Positions 42,110-52,878 of a stretch of DNA of 64,000 nt are shown one piece after another (position 1 is the stretch's first letter; every line of letters begins with the position of its first letter). Position numbers and translations under genes: made by a program. The DNA comes from Caenorhabditis remanei (taxonomy: Eukaryota; Nematoda; Chromadorea; Rhabditida; Rhabditidae), in contig NC_071329.1 of assembly GCF_010183535.1 (NCBI RefSeq), positions 13,826,001 through 13,890,000 on the forward strand, given 5' to 3'. The notes beneath the pieces are model-generated. The model did not search any database and was not told the origin of the DNA. It saw only the letters and a list, made by a program, of their open reading frames with translations.

Positions 42110-43513
42110 TCAATCAACGACAGCATTAGAATGAGTAACACGTGGATTTGTTGAGAATGCGGAATTCCCTCCAGGCGCTTGAACCACCTCAAAAAGTATG
42201 ATTTTCCGTTTAATGTTGTTCTTAAAACTTACGATATTTCTTCTCCTTCCACACCGAAAGATCTTATTTGCTTCATTTCTATATTGAGAAGATATCACAA
42301 GACAGATAATACTATGCACAATAGAATTAAGTACTGCCAAGTTTACCAAAATTTCATCTAGTCTTTCTCTGCTATCCCTGCAAAAATATGATTAGGTGGA
42401 GATGAATATTTTTGTTCGAAAACCCACGAAACATGCATAAAACCCTCAAAAAATGAAGTAATCGCGTAGACAATTCCAGTCGGCCCCTCAGCGATCATCG
42501 AGAATACTGTCATTAATGCTACCATTTTGATGGATTTCTCGGTTTCAGATCTAGAGAGAAATTATAAATTTCGTAAAGTTAACTCATTAAAAATCTCACT
42601 CTGTTCTACCTTTGCTCAGACTTTTTCTTGATTTGACAGCCTTTTGTATGCATCGAATAAGAAGAATTGATAGAATCGGGAGAATTACAGCAGGTATTAT
42701 CTGAAATACTTACTCCATGAGATGAGAAATTTCAAAGGGATCCATCTACTTTTGAAGTTCCATCAACAAATAATATGGTTTGTTCTAATTTTGGACGGAT
42801 GTCATCGAACATAAGATTAGTAGAAAGTCGCCAATCATATGGAACACTATAATTGCTGGGCAGATATTCACAAAAATGGATTTCGTAAGTACCGAAATCC
42901 GACAACTCATATTGACCAAAAACCAACAACGTGATCATAAAACAAAACATAAAAACCACCGAAATCGTTTTGATGGCGAATGAGGGTGTTGAGAGGAATC
43001 CCATATTAGATTTAAGTGGATTTTTTATGATAAGCAATCGAACTAACGCCATTAGAACAGCAAGCCACGTGGATAATCGACGGCAGCAATCATGGAACAT
43101 TCCAGCTATCAGCGCAACTATAATATCTGAATAACTGGATGGCATCCGGCTGGAAACGGACTTCTCATATTTATGTTGATGAAAAAGTAGTTTTAAATAG
43201 AAACTTACCAATCGTACTCTCCAAAGTACCCAGTGAAATCAACTGAAATATAATATAATATAGACAAAATCACACATATATCACATATCGTAATTCCAGT
43301 CATAATCACATAGATGCTATGGTTTCTCAAAGTTTTTCTAGTGACTATCAAAAGATGAAACAGATTAAAAACGAATCCAATACATGAGAAAACAAGTTGA
43401 AAAGGCGTGAGATAGTAAGCAATTGTTAATGCAGTATCTGAAAATGATTCCAGTACTTTGTCATCCGGATGGGAGCCATCTTCATAGTAGTACTCGTTGA
43501 AAGAAGATGACAT
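42110..43513 (-). CDS. Serpentine receptor class W (srw) chemoreceptor
   Basis: Exons: 43209-43513, 42750-43149, 42600-42700, about 42378-42550, 42233-42377, 42110-42187. Srw-type 7TM: TM1 LVFSCIGFVFNLFHLLIVTR, TM2 VIMTGITICDICVILSILYY, TM3 region with CCRRLSTWLAVLMALVRLLI followed by KNPL, TM4 TISVVFMFCFMITLLVFGQY, TM5 IIPAVILPILSILLIRCIQK, TM7 LNSIVHSIICLVISSQYR, the end motif of this family. The exon 3 donor GAGTGAG and exon 4 acceptor fit in phase. For exon 4 to 5, the strong acceptor before 42377 needs a phase-2 donor that I cannot find, so this junction is unresolved and the gene might be damaged. The start may shift by a base or two given the approximate reading. Confidence 0.78.
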
Positions 43514-43699
43514 GGGACTATTGGATAAAAATTTTGGAGGTGTTTGCTTTCTCAAACGAATTCTCAAACTAATAATTATCGTATCGCACCTGACTTTCTC
43601 TCATCACAGTTTAGAATGGAAAACAATGATGTGAGAGGGTTTTTAGTTTGGTTAGAATCTTTATTAGCGAAAACACACATATCAAAAGGGCATTGAAAA

Positions 43700-46211
43700 T
43701 TACAGGGCTTTATCAATTGCTAGTGACCACAAACCAAAAATACCAATAAACACAGAAAAATAAATAGTTGCTGATTTATGACCATTAGCAATCGAATTCT
43801 CTGAAATTATGAAATCATAATAAAACTGGCACTAAAGAAAGCGAACCGCAATTATTTCCAATGAATGCAACATTTGTTTGATAAGTGATAGGGAATATCA
43901 TGCAGTCATCGGTGATCAAAAGTGGATTGTCATTCAAAACTACGTACCGATTTCCTCGAGATATGATATTCTGAAAATGAACTATCCACAGGGTGATTTC
44001 TAGTCTATATGAGTTCAAATTAACTTCCCGCGAAATCGGAAGCCTAGTGAAGCGCGTTTGCACCCGACTTGGCTGATTGTCGATTGAGCCGCCGCTCATC
44101 CAAATTCTGTGCTTATAACGTGGACGAACGATAGGGAGTTAAATTTTTCGAATGAACTTCACTGTTCTTCCATTGTTCTCGCTGTTTTTCGGTAAAATCT
44201 TACACAAAAAATATCGAATTAATAAAACAAAAACACTTCGCATTAATTTTTTAAATTCCGCGCTAGTTTTACGCTAATTGTTTGGAGCGCAGGTACTCAC
44301 ACCCAAATCAGGAAAAGATGCAGTTGTCATGTTGTGATTCGACAATATCTCCATGACATATCCGTCTTCTAACGATGCAATGAACCTCAATTTCTCGAGA
44401 AAATTCAAATTTACCAATTTTGTGTTCTTGATCACTATCGATCCAAATATAGTTTCCAGACTTTCCAACTTATAAACATACTCTTCATCACCGGAATCAA
44501 TGACTACTGTTCCATAAATAAAAATACAAGACTTCGCCAATGTTTTCATGTTTTTGAATTGGCAAACTCTTCTTTCCATATCGTCTATCATGATACTCTC
44601 AGCACCCGGACAGAATTTTGCGTGTATTTTATTGAAGGACACGTAGTTTTCCAGGAAAAACTGAACTTCTTCAAAAGTCAGACAGAATTCAGAGTGAAGA
44701 TTCTCTAAATTCATAATGAATGGTCCATCGAGAACGTCGTAGAGACTCTGAAAGAAGATGTTTTAGTCAATAGAAATATCTCATAAGAATTAAAGAATTC
44801 ACCCTTAATGACGAAATCCCAAACCGTATCATTTCACTGTTATCGTGAATATTCATCACCACTTTCTCATTAGTTAATCCGTGTTTAACCAGAATTCTTT
44901 TCAAATTCTTCAAAAATGATAAATTCTTAAAGTTCGTCTTCTGAATCTCCATGTCTCCTCTTACAAGGGAAACGAGTGAGAGAGAGGTCAGCTGTGTGTC
45001 GGTGTCGATATAGGACAAGTTCAATTCACCATTCAGAATAGTGCAATTTTGAAAGTTTTCCATATTTTCAAGGGTTATTGTATCTCCACGGCAGCCTGAA
45101 TTGGTGAGAGGATACACATACAGTACCGTGCAGTAAGATTTACAATTTGGCCTTTTTCAGTAGAAAATGACCAACTTTCTGATTGTCTGACGAATTTTAT
45201 TTTGTGTGGGTTAAAAAGAGCAAAAATAGCGCATAATTTTTGTAGTTGACCATTTTTTTGTAGGGGCACTACCATGAAAGTTACAGGCTGTCAAAATGAA
45301 AAGCTCCAAAATTACGCTAATACACACGGAAATTAGTCGGCTTTGACAACCTGTAACTTTCAAGATAGTGTCCCTACAACCACATGGTCAACTACAAAAA
45401 TGATGCCCTATTTTTGCTCTTTCCAACCCATACAAAATAAAATTCGTCAGACAATCAGATGACACAGAAATACTCTGTCAAAATTTTCCATTGAAACAGC
45501 CAAAGTTGATAACCTTTTTGAGCGGTACTGTACATATATTAGAACACTTACCACAATCTTTGAAATTCCCGATTGTTTTCAGTTCAAACATGTGTTTATA
45601 TTTTCTATCTTGACATAAATCACTGACATCTAACTTTGGATTGTTCTCAATTGATAATGTGCACTCATTGGTCAGTCTATCCGTCGATAGAAATAGATTT
45701 TCAAGGAAATCTATGTTTGTTAGTTTGGAATTGTTCACGATAGATAAACCAACTGGAATGAATTTTATTTGGTTCCGTAAATACATAACGAACTTACAAG
45801 TTGCACAGTAAAAATCAAAGATATGCGTTTCAGGATCTACACTGAAAAAGTCGAAATTCTGAAACCTGGTATTCTCAAACCGCAATGATCCAAAAAGTGT
45901 TGTCATTCCTTTGAAAAGTGTTTCAATTTCCGACTTTTCTATATCAGTGTTCTCATTGAAAACTAGAATTCCGCAAACTGCATAGCAATCTTTTGGAAAG
46001 AGGGCTATGGTTTTCGATGTGATCTCCGATTCACTAAATGTACAGTAAGGGTCTGAAAACGGCTGAATTCGGGAGTAATACAATAGCTCTTACCACAATT
46101 GTAAACCTGTGTCACTTTCTCCAAATCAGAACTGAAATCAGATGAGATTGGAGATATCAAAATCGATAAGACAAGTATTAAAATATTTCTTCTATCCATT
46201 TCGCAAAACAT
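43700..46211 (-). CDS. Receptor-L-domain protein (irld family), copy A
   Basis: Exons: 46094-46211, 45798-46052, 45552-45752, 44803-45095, 44301-44747, 43847-about 44111, 43700-43800; about 559 residues. Secreted or membrane-tethered relative of the ligand-binding L domains of insulin/EGF receptors. Signal peptide (RNILILVLSILISPISSDF), then L-domain repeats with the typical pattern: IETLFKGMTTLFGSLRFENT, GLSIVNNSKLTNIDFLENL, FQNCTILNGELNLSYI, LVRGDMEIQKTNFKNLSFLK, LETIFGSIVIKNTKLVNLNF. C-terminus hydrophobic (ATIYFSVFIGIFGLWSLAI), a membrane anchor or GPI signal. Conserved Cys pairs. The exon 6 acceptor is weak and was chosen by phase. Intron 3 contains a complete MITE. Head-to-head with copy B. 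Confidence 0.8.
45121..45530. mobile_element. Complete Tc1-ended foldback MITE in irld A intron 3
   Basis: CAGTACCGTGCAGTAAGATT to TTGAGCGGTACTG, flanked by TA. The arms carry AAAGTTACAGGCTGTCAAAA and its inverse. Confidence 0.85.
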
Positions 46212-46307
46212 TGACGTTATTTCAAGAAAAGTAAAACACGAGTTCTTTTAATGATAGGTTTCCCTTTTCCACTTCAAATTTTCGATCATTCTAGATTCTT
46301 ATTGAAT

Positions 46308-48736
46308 ATGAAACTAATTTTTTTCTCTTATATTTTTATGTTCTTCACTTTAAAAATTTCTTCTGATTTCTCCAAAGATTTGAAAACCATTGTGAGCACA
46401 AAGGACTGTGGTAAGGTCTAGAGGAAAAAACCAAAAAACCAAACATCAAACAATCAAATCAATTTCCAGACTGGAAGTGCACATTTAATTACTCTGAGGT
46501 CACTTCGAAAACTATCGAGTATTTCCCGAGAAAATGTGAAGATGTGTGCGCAATTCTCACGTTCAATTCGAACACAGATGTAGCTGAATCCGAATTGAAG
46601 AAAGTTTTCAAACAAATGCATTATCTTATCGGAGGTCTGAGAATAGAGAATTCGAATATAACGAGTCTATCGTTTTTTACACTGTTGAAGGTTTATGATA
46701 CTTTTAATTTTATTTGTGACACTTGTAAGTTCACTTTTATCATACTTGTCTAGGTCCGGCCCGGAAAAGGCCCGAAGGCCCAGCTTCAAAAAATAAACTT
46801 TTTTTGAATTAAAAAAGTGAACATTTTTGATGATTTTATTTTGAATTTCTTCTAATTCTGAATGATAGTTTGACTTTTACCAAAAAATTGAGTTTTGAAT
46901 TTTGGCGCCAAGCACGCGGGCCTTGACAAGTATGACTTTTATAACATTTGGAATTTGCTTCAAAAATTTGGTTTTTTTCAGTCGGACTCTCGATTGTCAA
47001 TAATTCCCTCTTGGAAGACATTGCGATACTTCAAAACTTCCAATTTTGGGTTACATCTCACTCTGCTTACGAATGTCCTTTTCAAATTTCAAACAATACG
47101 AAACTTGACACAACTGATGTATGTACTCATGTACAAGTAGCAGATTGGTTTGGAAGTCGAATAAGTGGAAATTCGAAAGATTGTGGTGAATTAAACAAAA
47201 CCTTGATAATTGATTTGAGAAAATAAACATACTTGTAAACCGGCGTGTATCTCGCTTAAAACGCAATTTAATTGGCTGAAAAATATACCAAAATGTAGAT
47301 CTCGGCGAGTTCTATGTCTGTGACCTACTACGGGCCGAATGGTGTCTCGTTAATATGCCGCGGTGCCGGGAAAAAGTGGCAAAAAGATCGAAAATGACCA
47401 AAAACCATTCTAGCCCGACCCGCGGCACATTAATAATCCGTCATCCGGTCCGTCGCAAGTCACAGACGTAGAACTCGCTGAGGTGTACATTTTGGTATAT
47501 TTTTCAGCCCACAACATTCCGTTTTAAGCGAGATACGCGGCGGCCCGTTTCAGCCCGGCCTGCAAGTATGAAAATACGTATTTTTACAGAATGTCCTGGT
47601 GGTAATGTCGCAATAGACACATTGAAAAGTTATGAAAATTGCACTACATTGACCGGAGGCTTATATATTTCTGAATTCAGTGATTCCAGTCAGCTGACAT
47701 CTTTTTCAAAACTTAAATATTTAAAAGGAGACGTGGAAATTCAGAACACCACTTTAAAAGACCTGTCGTTTCTGAAAAGTTTGAAAGAAATACGTTCGAA
47801 ACATGGAAAAATTAACAGAAATGTTGTGCTGAATGTACATGATAATTATGAAATGACGCGATTGGGGTTGGATAATCTTGTGGTGAAAGAAAAAACTGAT
47901 CTCAAATTTAATAGCTTTTTCAGTTTTTCAGAACCTCTACGATGTTCTATTCGGTCCATTATTTATAAATTTGGAAAACCTACATCCGGATTTCTGTTTG
48001 ACTTTTAAAGAGTTGTTATTCTTTTATGAGCAGAGGGTTATATTCAACAATATTCATGCAAAGTATTGCCCAGAATCCAAAAAAAGGATTAATAAACAAA
48101 AGTTATGTGAGATTCGAAATCTGGATTCCTTAGATGATGATTGCAACTATTTATTCGGAGACTTAGTCATTGATTCTTTCGAAGGTAGATATTTATACAA
48201 ACTATTCAATGTGAATATATTATTTGGGTCACTGAAAATACAGTATACAAAGTTAGAAGGCGCTAATTTTTTATACAATCTGGAATATATTGCATCATTG
48301 AATGGTAACAACCGTCGTGGATACAATCAGTTCTCAAAGGTTCAAGTTTAAGTTTCAGACTCTCATCCTGCAATTCTAGTCAGATCGAACAAATATTTGA
48401 AACAGCTAAAACTTCCCAATTTGAAGGTGATTAGAGAATTAGTTTTTCAACGGAGTAATGTGAGATTTCAGCACGTGATATCTAGAAATAAAGACGCGGT
48501 AGTGATTGAAGATAACCCAGTATTGTTCAGTAGTAATATGGAATGTCTGATGTATCGAATCACGTATGCAACTAATTTGAGAATAAATAATGAGGGTTGT
48601 GGTGAGTTTGATAGTTTTATGACATAGATATCAACCATAGTTTCTAAATATAAATTCAGATCGGCGAGTGTACAAATCATCGCGAAAGTTTGTCCACATT
48701 ACATACATTTTGCTTTTGAGTTACTTCATACTGTGA
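46308..48736 (+). CDS. Receptor-L-domain protein (irld family), copy B
   Basis: Seven exons: 46308-46410, 46470-46724, 46982-47185, 47590-47882, 47932-48304, 48359-48601, 48660-48736; 515 residues. Signal peptide KLIFFSYIFMFFTLKISSDF. L-domain repeats parallel to copy A: LKKVFKQMHYLIGGLRIENS, GLSIVNNSLLEDIAILQNF, YENCTTLTGGLYISEF, YLKGDVEIQNTTLKDLSFLK, then ENLHPDFCLTFKELLFFYE and LFGSLKIQYTKLEGANFLYN. The short last exon ends in a hydrophobic run (ITYILLLSYFIL). Exons 2 and 4 have the same lengths as in copy A. The last Leu, the stop and the AATAAA lie within the terminus of the foldback starting at 48731. Introns 2 and 3 are enlarged by repeats. Confidence 0.84.
46740..46935. repeat. GGCCCG-family repeat in irld B intron 2
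   Basis: Left TGTCTAGGTCCGGCCCGGAA, right GCACGCGGGCCTTGACAAGT. AT-rich interior. Confidence 0.55.
47235..47575. repeat. Foldback repeat in irld B intron 3
   Basis: Ends TACTTGTAAACCGGCGTGTA / CGGCCTGCAAGTA. Long arms contain TCTCGCTTAAAACGCAATTT, AATATACCAAAATGTAGATC and GGCGAGTTCTATGTCTGTGA with inverses. Occupies nearly the whole intron. Confidence 0.75.
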
Positions 48737-49716
48737 AAAAATAAAGTTTGGCCAAGAATTTTCAAAAAATTAATCGCGGGCTGAAACGCAAGTGTGGCAG
48801 GGAGTTGTGGGTGGAGCTGAAACTGCAAGCGTCATTGAATTTCCAGATAAAATCGTGTTCAACTTGAATGTCAACCGCGCCGCTTGCAGTTCAAGCTCCG
48901 CGCACATAGGGGTGCGAGACGTAAGGTCCGCAGCAGAGTTGCGCGGAATTCCGACTTCCGGCTTCCGACTTCCGACTTCCGTTTTCAAAATTTTACTTCC
49001 GACTTCCGACTTCCGACTTCCGTTTTCGGATGTTTACTTCCGACTTCCGTCATTCCATAATTGTGGGATTTCGGAAAAGTATATCTCGCAGAAATATAAG
49101 GAAAAATGGGTCTAAAAAGACAGAAAATGAGCTTTTCTTCAGCCAAAAACTAATTTTTCACTGATTTTCGCGAATTTTATGAACTTTTTCTAGGAGTTTT
49201 TCAATCTTTGCGCAAAAATCTACTTCCGACTTCCGACTTCCGACTTCCAACTTCCGACTTCCGGGCGTTTTTCACTTCCGACTTCCGGCTTCCGACTTCC
49301 GTTTTCAAAATTTTGCTTCCGGCTTCCGACTTCCGACTTCCGGATTAGAAATTTTACTTCCGACTTCCGACTTCCGACTTCCGGATTACAAATTTTACTT
49401 CCGACTTCCGACTTCCGTTTTAGAAAAAATCACTTCCGCGCAACTCTGGTCCGCAGCGAAAAATTTTGAATTTACCGGCCGAGTCGCGTTGCGTGCGCGT
49501 CGCGTTTTTCAGTGAAACATACGACAAACACACGCTAAATTTTAATTTTGCGCTCAGCCAAGTCTGTTTTTGGCACTATGCCAACTGCTGTGCGATGCAG
49601 CGCGTTTACGCGACCATAAGCTTCGCATCCCTGTGCGCCCACAACTCCCTGCCGCACTTGCGTTTCAGCCCGCGAAATTTTAAAAAAATCCTTGCCCAAA
49701 CTTCATTCTTTCACAG
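48731..49716. mobile_element. Foldback element (CTGTGAAAAAATAAA ends)
   Basis: Starts CTGTGAAAAAATAAAGTTTG and ends CATTCTTTCACAG, with TA on both sides. The inner arms read CGGGCTGAAACGCAAGTGTG with GGCAGGGAGTTGTGGG and the mirror CCCACAACTCCCTGCC. The middle is a heptamer satellite. Related copies at 57121 and 60083. Confidence 0.8.
48950..49440. repeat. 7-bp satellite (CTTCCGA)n
   Basis: Blocks of repeated GACTTCC / CTTCCGA heptamers separated by short spacers such as GTTTTCAAAATTTTA. About 0.5 kb inside the foldback. Confidence 0.85.
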
Positions 49717-49812
49717 TACAGATGCTTTAATAAAATGGTTCTTAAATTGTCTTGCAGATTTATTCCAGACAAAAAATGCATAACAGAACAATCAGTAAAG
49801 TTCAAAAATCCA

Positions 49813-50217
49813 CTACTTCTTCTCCTCTGTGTTCTCCTTAGCGTAAGCATCAGAGTTTGGACAGCAACCCTCATTAGCTACCAAGATGAATCCGTATGGA
49901 CACTCTTTTCCGATAGCTGGCATTGGCTCGGATTTGCAGGCATGAGAGTTGACATCTGAAAAAAAAACTTACTTTGTCGTCACAAGAATAAACTCTAACT
50001 AACCGAAGACAGAATCAGCAAGACAACAGCTGTCCTCATCGATTAACTTGGAGCCTTCTGGGCAGACTCCAGCAACGGCATTACTGGTTTCCCCTTTGCA
50101 CGCGAGGTTGGTAGCCTCTGAAAAGTTCGATCTAGATTTTAGATTTCAAAAGTATCGAAAGAACTCACCAGCAGCGAAAACCACGAAGAGAGCTGAGAGA
50201 GCGAGAACCTTGAACAT
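49813..50217 (-). CDS. Small secreted cysteine-rich protein, two CC-type domains
   Basis: Three exons: 50169-50217, 50004-50117, 49813-49955; 101 residues. Signal peptide MFKVLALSALFVVFAAE. Two tandem modules with the same pattern: ACK...VAGVCPEGSKLIDEDSCC and ACK...IGKECPYGFILVANEGCC, each C-x(n)-CP-G-x-x-L-x-x-x-x-CC, as in the nematode CC domain (PF04942). Each module lies on its own exon in phase 1, suggesting exon duplication. Acidic Lys/Glu tail. Function unknown; extracellular. Confidence 0.85.
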
Positions 50218-50744
50218 TTCCGTAAAAATGATTTTTAGTAGCTTTCGTTTCACTTTTATGGAAGGATGTGGTTGAGTAAACAATCATTTCGAGATTTTTG
50301 GTTTTGAGCAAAAAATGAGTGGAAATGGGCAGCTGAATAAACTGAGTAATTGGTAGGAAGTTTGACACTATGATGCAATTGTGGAGGAGGGGGGGGAGAT
50401 GGAGGTTATGAAACGTGTATTATTGGGATGATCGGGAAGTTTGAACAGGGTTTGTAGGGGGAGGGATCGAGAGTTGAGGGAAAGAGCTCTGATTAGGAAG
50501 TATGGCTCACAAATCATGCTAGATTGTCACGGAGCTCTTTGTAGAGTATCAGAGTGTTCAACCCAGATAAATTTTACAATACAGTTTGGTCCAGTTTCGA
50601 AGCTTTTGCAAAGAAGAAGTTGCTAGCTACATTTCGAAAGTTGAGAGCAAGACCCTGGTATGGCATCTCTGAAAATCTAGAATTTGCTAACCGATCAGAT
50701 TTCGACACTCCCAAACATACGACATCTGACGGTGCTGTCCATAT

Positions 50745-50885
50745 ACAATACCGTACAGTAAGATATACAATTTGGCCTTTTTCAGTTGAAAATGGTCAAT
50801 TTTGAGTGGGTGTTACGGCAACACTGATTGCCGCACAAAGTAAATTATATACATATAAACCATACAGAATAAAGGTAGAGTTTTC
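50745..50885. repeat. Left-end fragment of a Tc1-ended MITE
   Basis: CAATACCGTACAGTAAGATA then the family sequence AAACCATACAGAATAAAGGT; truncated afterwards. Confidence 0.65.
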
Positions 50886-51129
50886 AGCGACCCAAGTATT
50901 TTACTATTCTGCCTAAAATGAAGTCCTTATAATTTAAAGAAAGTAGAATCCCGATTTTTCAAATACTCTTTAAAATTCAATTTCAGGCTAAGAAAATCTA
51001 CATCTAGACAGACAGGTTTTCAGATAAAAGTGCAATGATTTTTTGTTGAAAATACCACTCGAAGGAGATACTCAGCCAGTTCTATTCATTAAAAGTTCCT
51101 GCTTCACGAATTCAGACGACCCATAATCC

Positions 51130-51450
51130 AAGGGTACATCGAAAAGGGGTACATGTGTGAAAAATTTGATCATAGGGTACATTGAATTAGAGGGTACAGT
51201 GAATCTTAGGGTACATCGAGGACCTATGATCATGGGGTACATCCATGAGGTTATCATAGAGTACATCAAGTCAGAATTTTCGTAAAATTTCAGAAGTTCA
51301 TAAATTTTTAAGAAAAGCTTTCCAGACAGAGTTCAAAGAACATGTTCATGCTGTTTTGAAAAGGATGATATAACACAAAAATTATGAAAATTCTGACTCG
51401 CTGTACTGTATCCTTTGATGTACCCTTCGATTCAAAGTACCCTCAGATTA
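51130..51450. repeat. Cluster of GGGTACAT words
   Basis: Seven copies of (A/G)GGGTACAT(C/T)-like words between 51130 and 51265, then inverse copies (GATGTACCC, AGTACCCTC) near 51418-51445. The two sets flank an AT-rich spacer and could pair as a foldback. Confidence 0.6.
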
Positions 51451-52559
51451 TAGGCCCATTTAGATTCCCGAAGAGAGTTGTTGAGAAATTCAGAAGAGTC
51501 AGCTGAAAATTGGATAACTCCTGGAAAATTGACCAATCTGAAATGCTTTGATCATAACTATTTATAAAATGACAGAAGAATTCAGCCAAAGATTGACAAT
51601 TTTGATTGTTTCAAATCCAAAAGATGACACAGTCTGTACATGCCATTTTTATTCATCTCCCTCATCGAATATTCTACTTTTTTCATTTTATTGTTGCCTA
51701 CTACTACATTCTAGGCAATTTCAGTGTTTCCACTACAACTACATCATCATTATAAAAATATTGTGTTATTACGTTTTTATTCTTCTTTCTCTCTTTCTTC
51801 CTCTCTATTTTACTATGAATACTCATCTAGATAAAGAAAGAAAGAGAGAGAATAGCAATCAACCTAGAGACACATTTTCCCCTTTTCTGTCCATTTTTTT
51901 CTCCTTCAGCGGTCCCCAGGCGTTTCAAATAGCACGTGGCGTCGTCGAAGGACCACTATACTCTAGGCGCCGTATGAGTCTCTGAATCTCTCTGTCTTCA
52001 CTGCTATCTCATATTTAATGTTGCCAAAGAAGGGCGCCGCGGGACGGGAAAAAGAGGAAAACGAATTTTTGTTTATGTTGTTGACGCTTTAAAATATGTC
52101 GGTTCTGTTTTTCCTTTTTTCACATCACACAATGCTCTTTTTTATTGAAGTGTTTCAGATCTAGAATTTTCCTCAATTCTACCAAAATAGTCTCCCCCCA
52201 GTTTTACTCTAATTCCACTCTTACCTCCAATCGCTAATCTCTTTGGATTAGAGGGCATCAAAGCAATTATTCTCTCTCCCAGTCCTTTTTTTGTTCTATT
52301 TCAGTTTAGTCTGTGTTTTTATTGGGAGTGAACGGATTAAATTGAGAATCAGTTTGTCACGTATTGCTGGTAGAAAAACGTGGATTTTGGAAATATTTTT
52401 TCGACTGATATTTTATGAAATGATAACACGTACGTAGGCCCATTGTCAGGTATCCCAAAACCTTTATAACATATTTTCAAGGCTTAGATTCTGGGAGAAC
52501 ATATCTATGCTACACGTACTTTCTTGCTGTAAGTTTTTCACTTTTTCCCTACTTATCTA

Positions 52560-52878
52560 CAGTAACGTGATATACAATTTGCCATATTTCAGTGGGAAAT
52601 TACCAACTTTGAGAGGGTGTTACGGTCTCACTGATTGTACCACAAAGTAAATTATGTATAAACCATACAGAACAAAGGTAGACCTTCATTTTTGTAGTTG
52701 ACCACTTTTTTGTACAGACACTCCCTAGAGAGTTATGGTCATTTTAAGGGGACAGCCCAAAAATCACTGTTGGACGATTTGAGGGAGAAATTACTTTGTC
52801 GATATGTAACTTGCCAGGGAGTGTCTGTACAAAAAAGTTGTCAACTACAAAAATGAAGGTCTAGATTTGATCTATAAC
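52560..52878. repeat. Tc1-ended MITE, right end missing
   Basis: Begins CAGTAACGTGATATACAATT after TA; palindromic arms with GACACTCCCTAGAGAGTTAT and its inverse; lost after GATCTATAACTTC. Confidence 0.7.
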
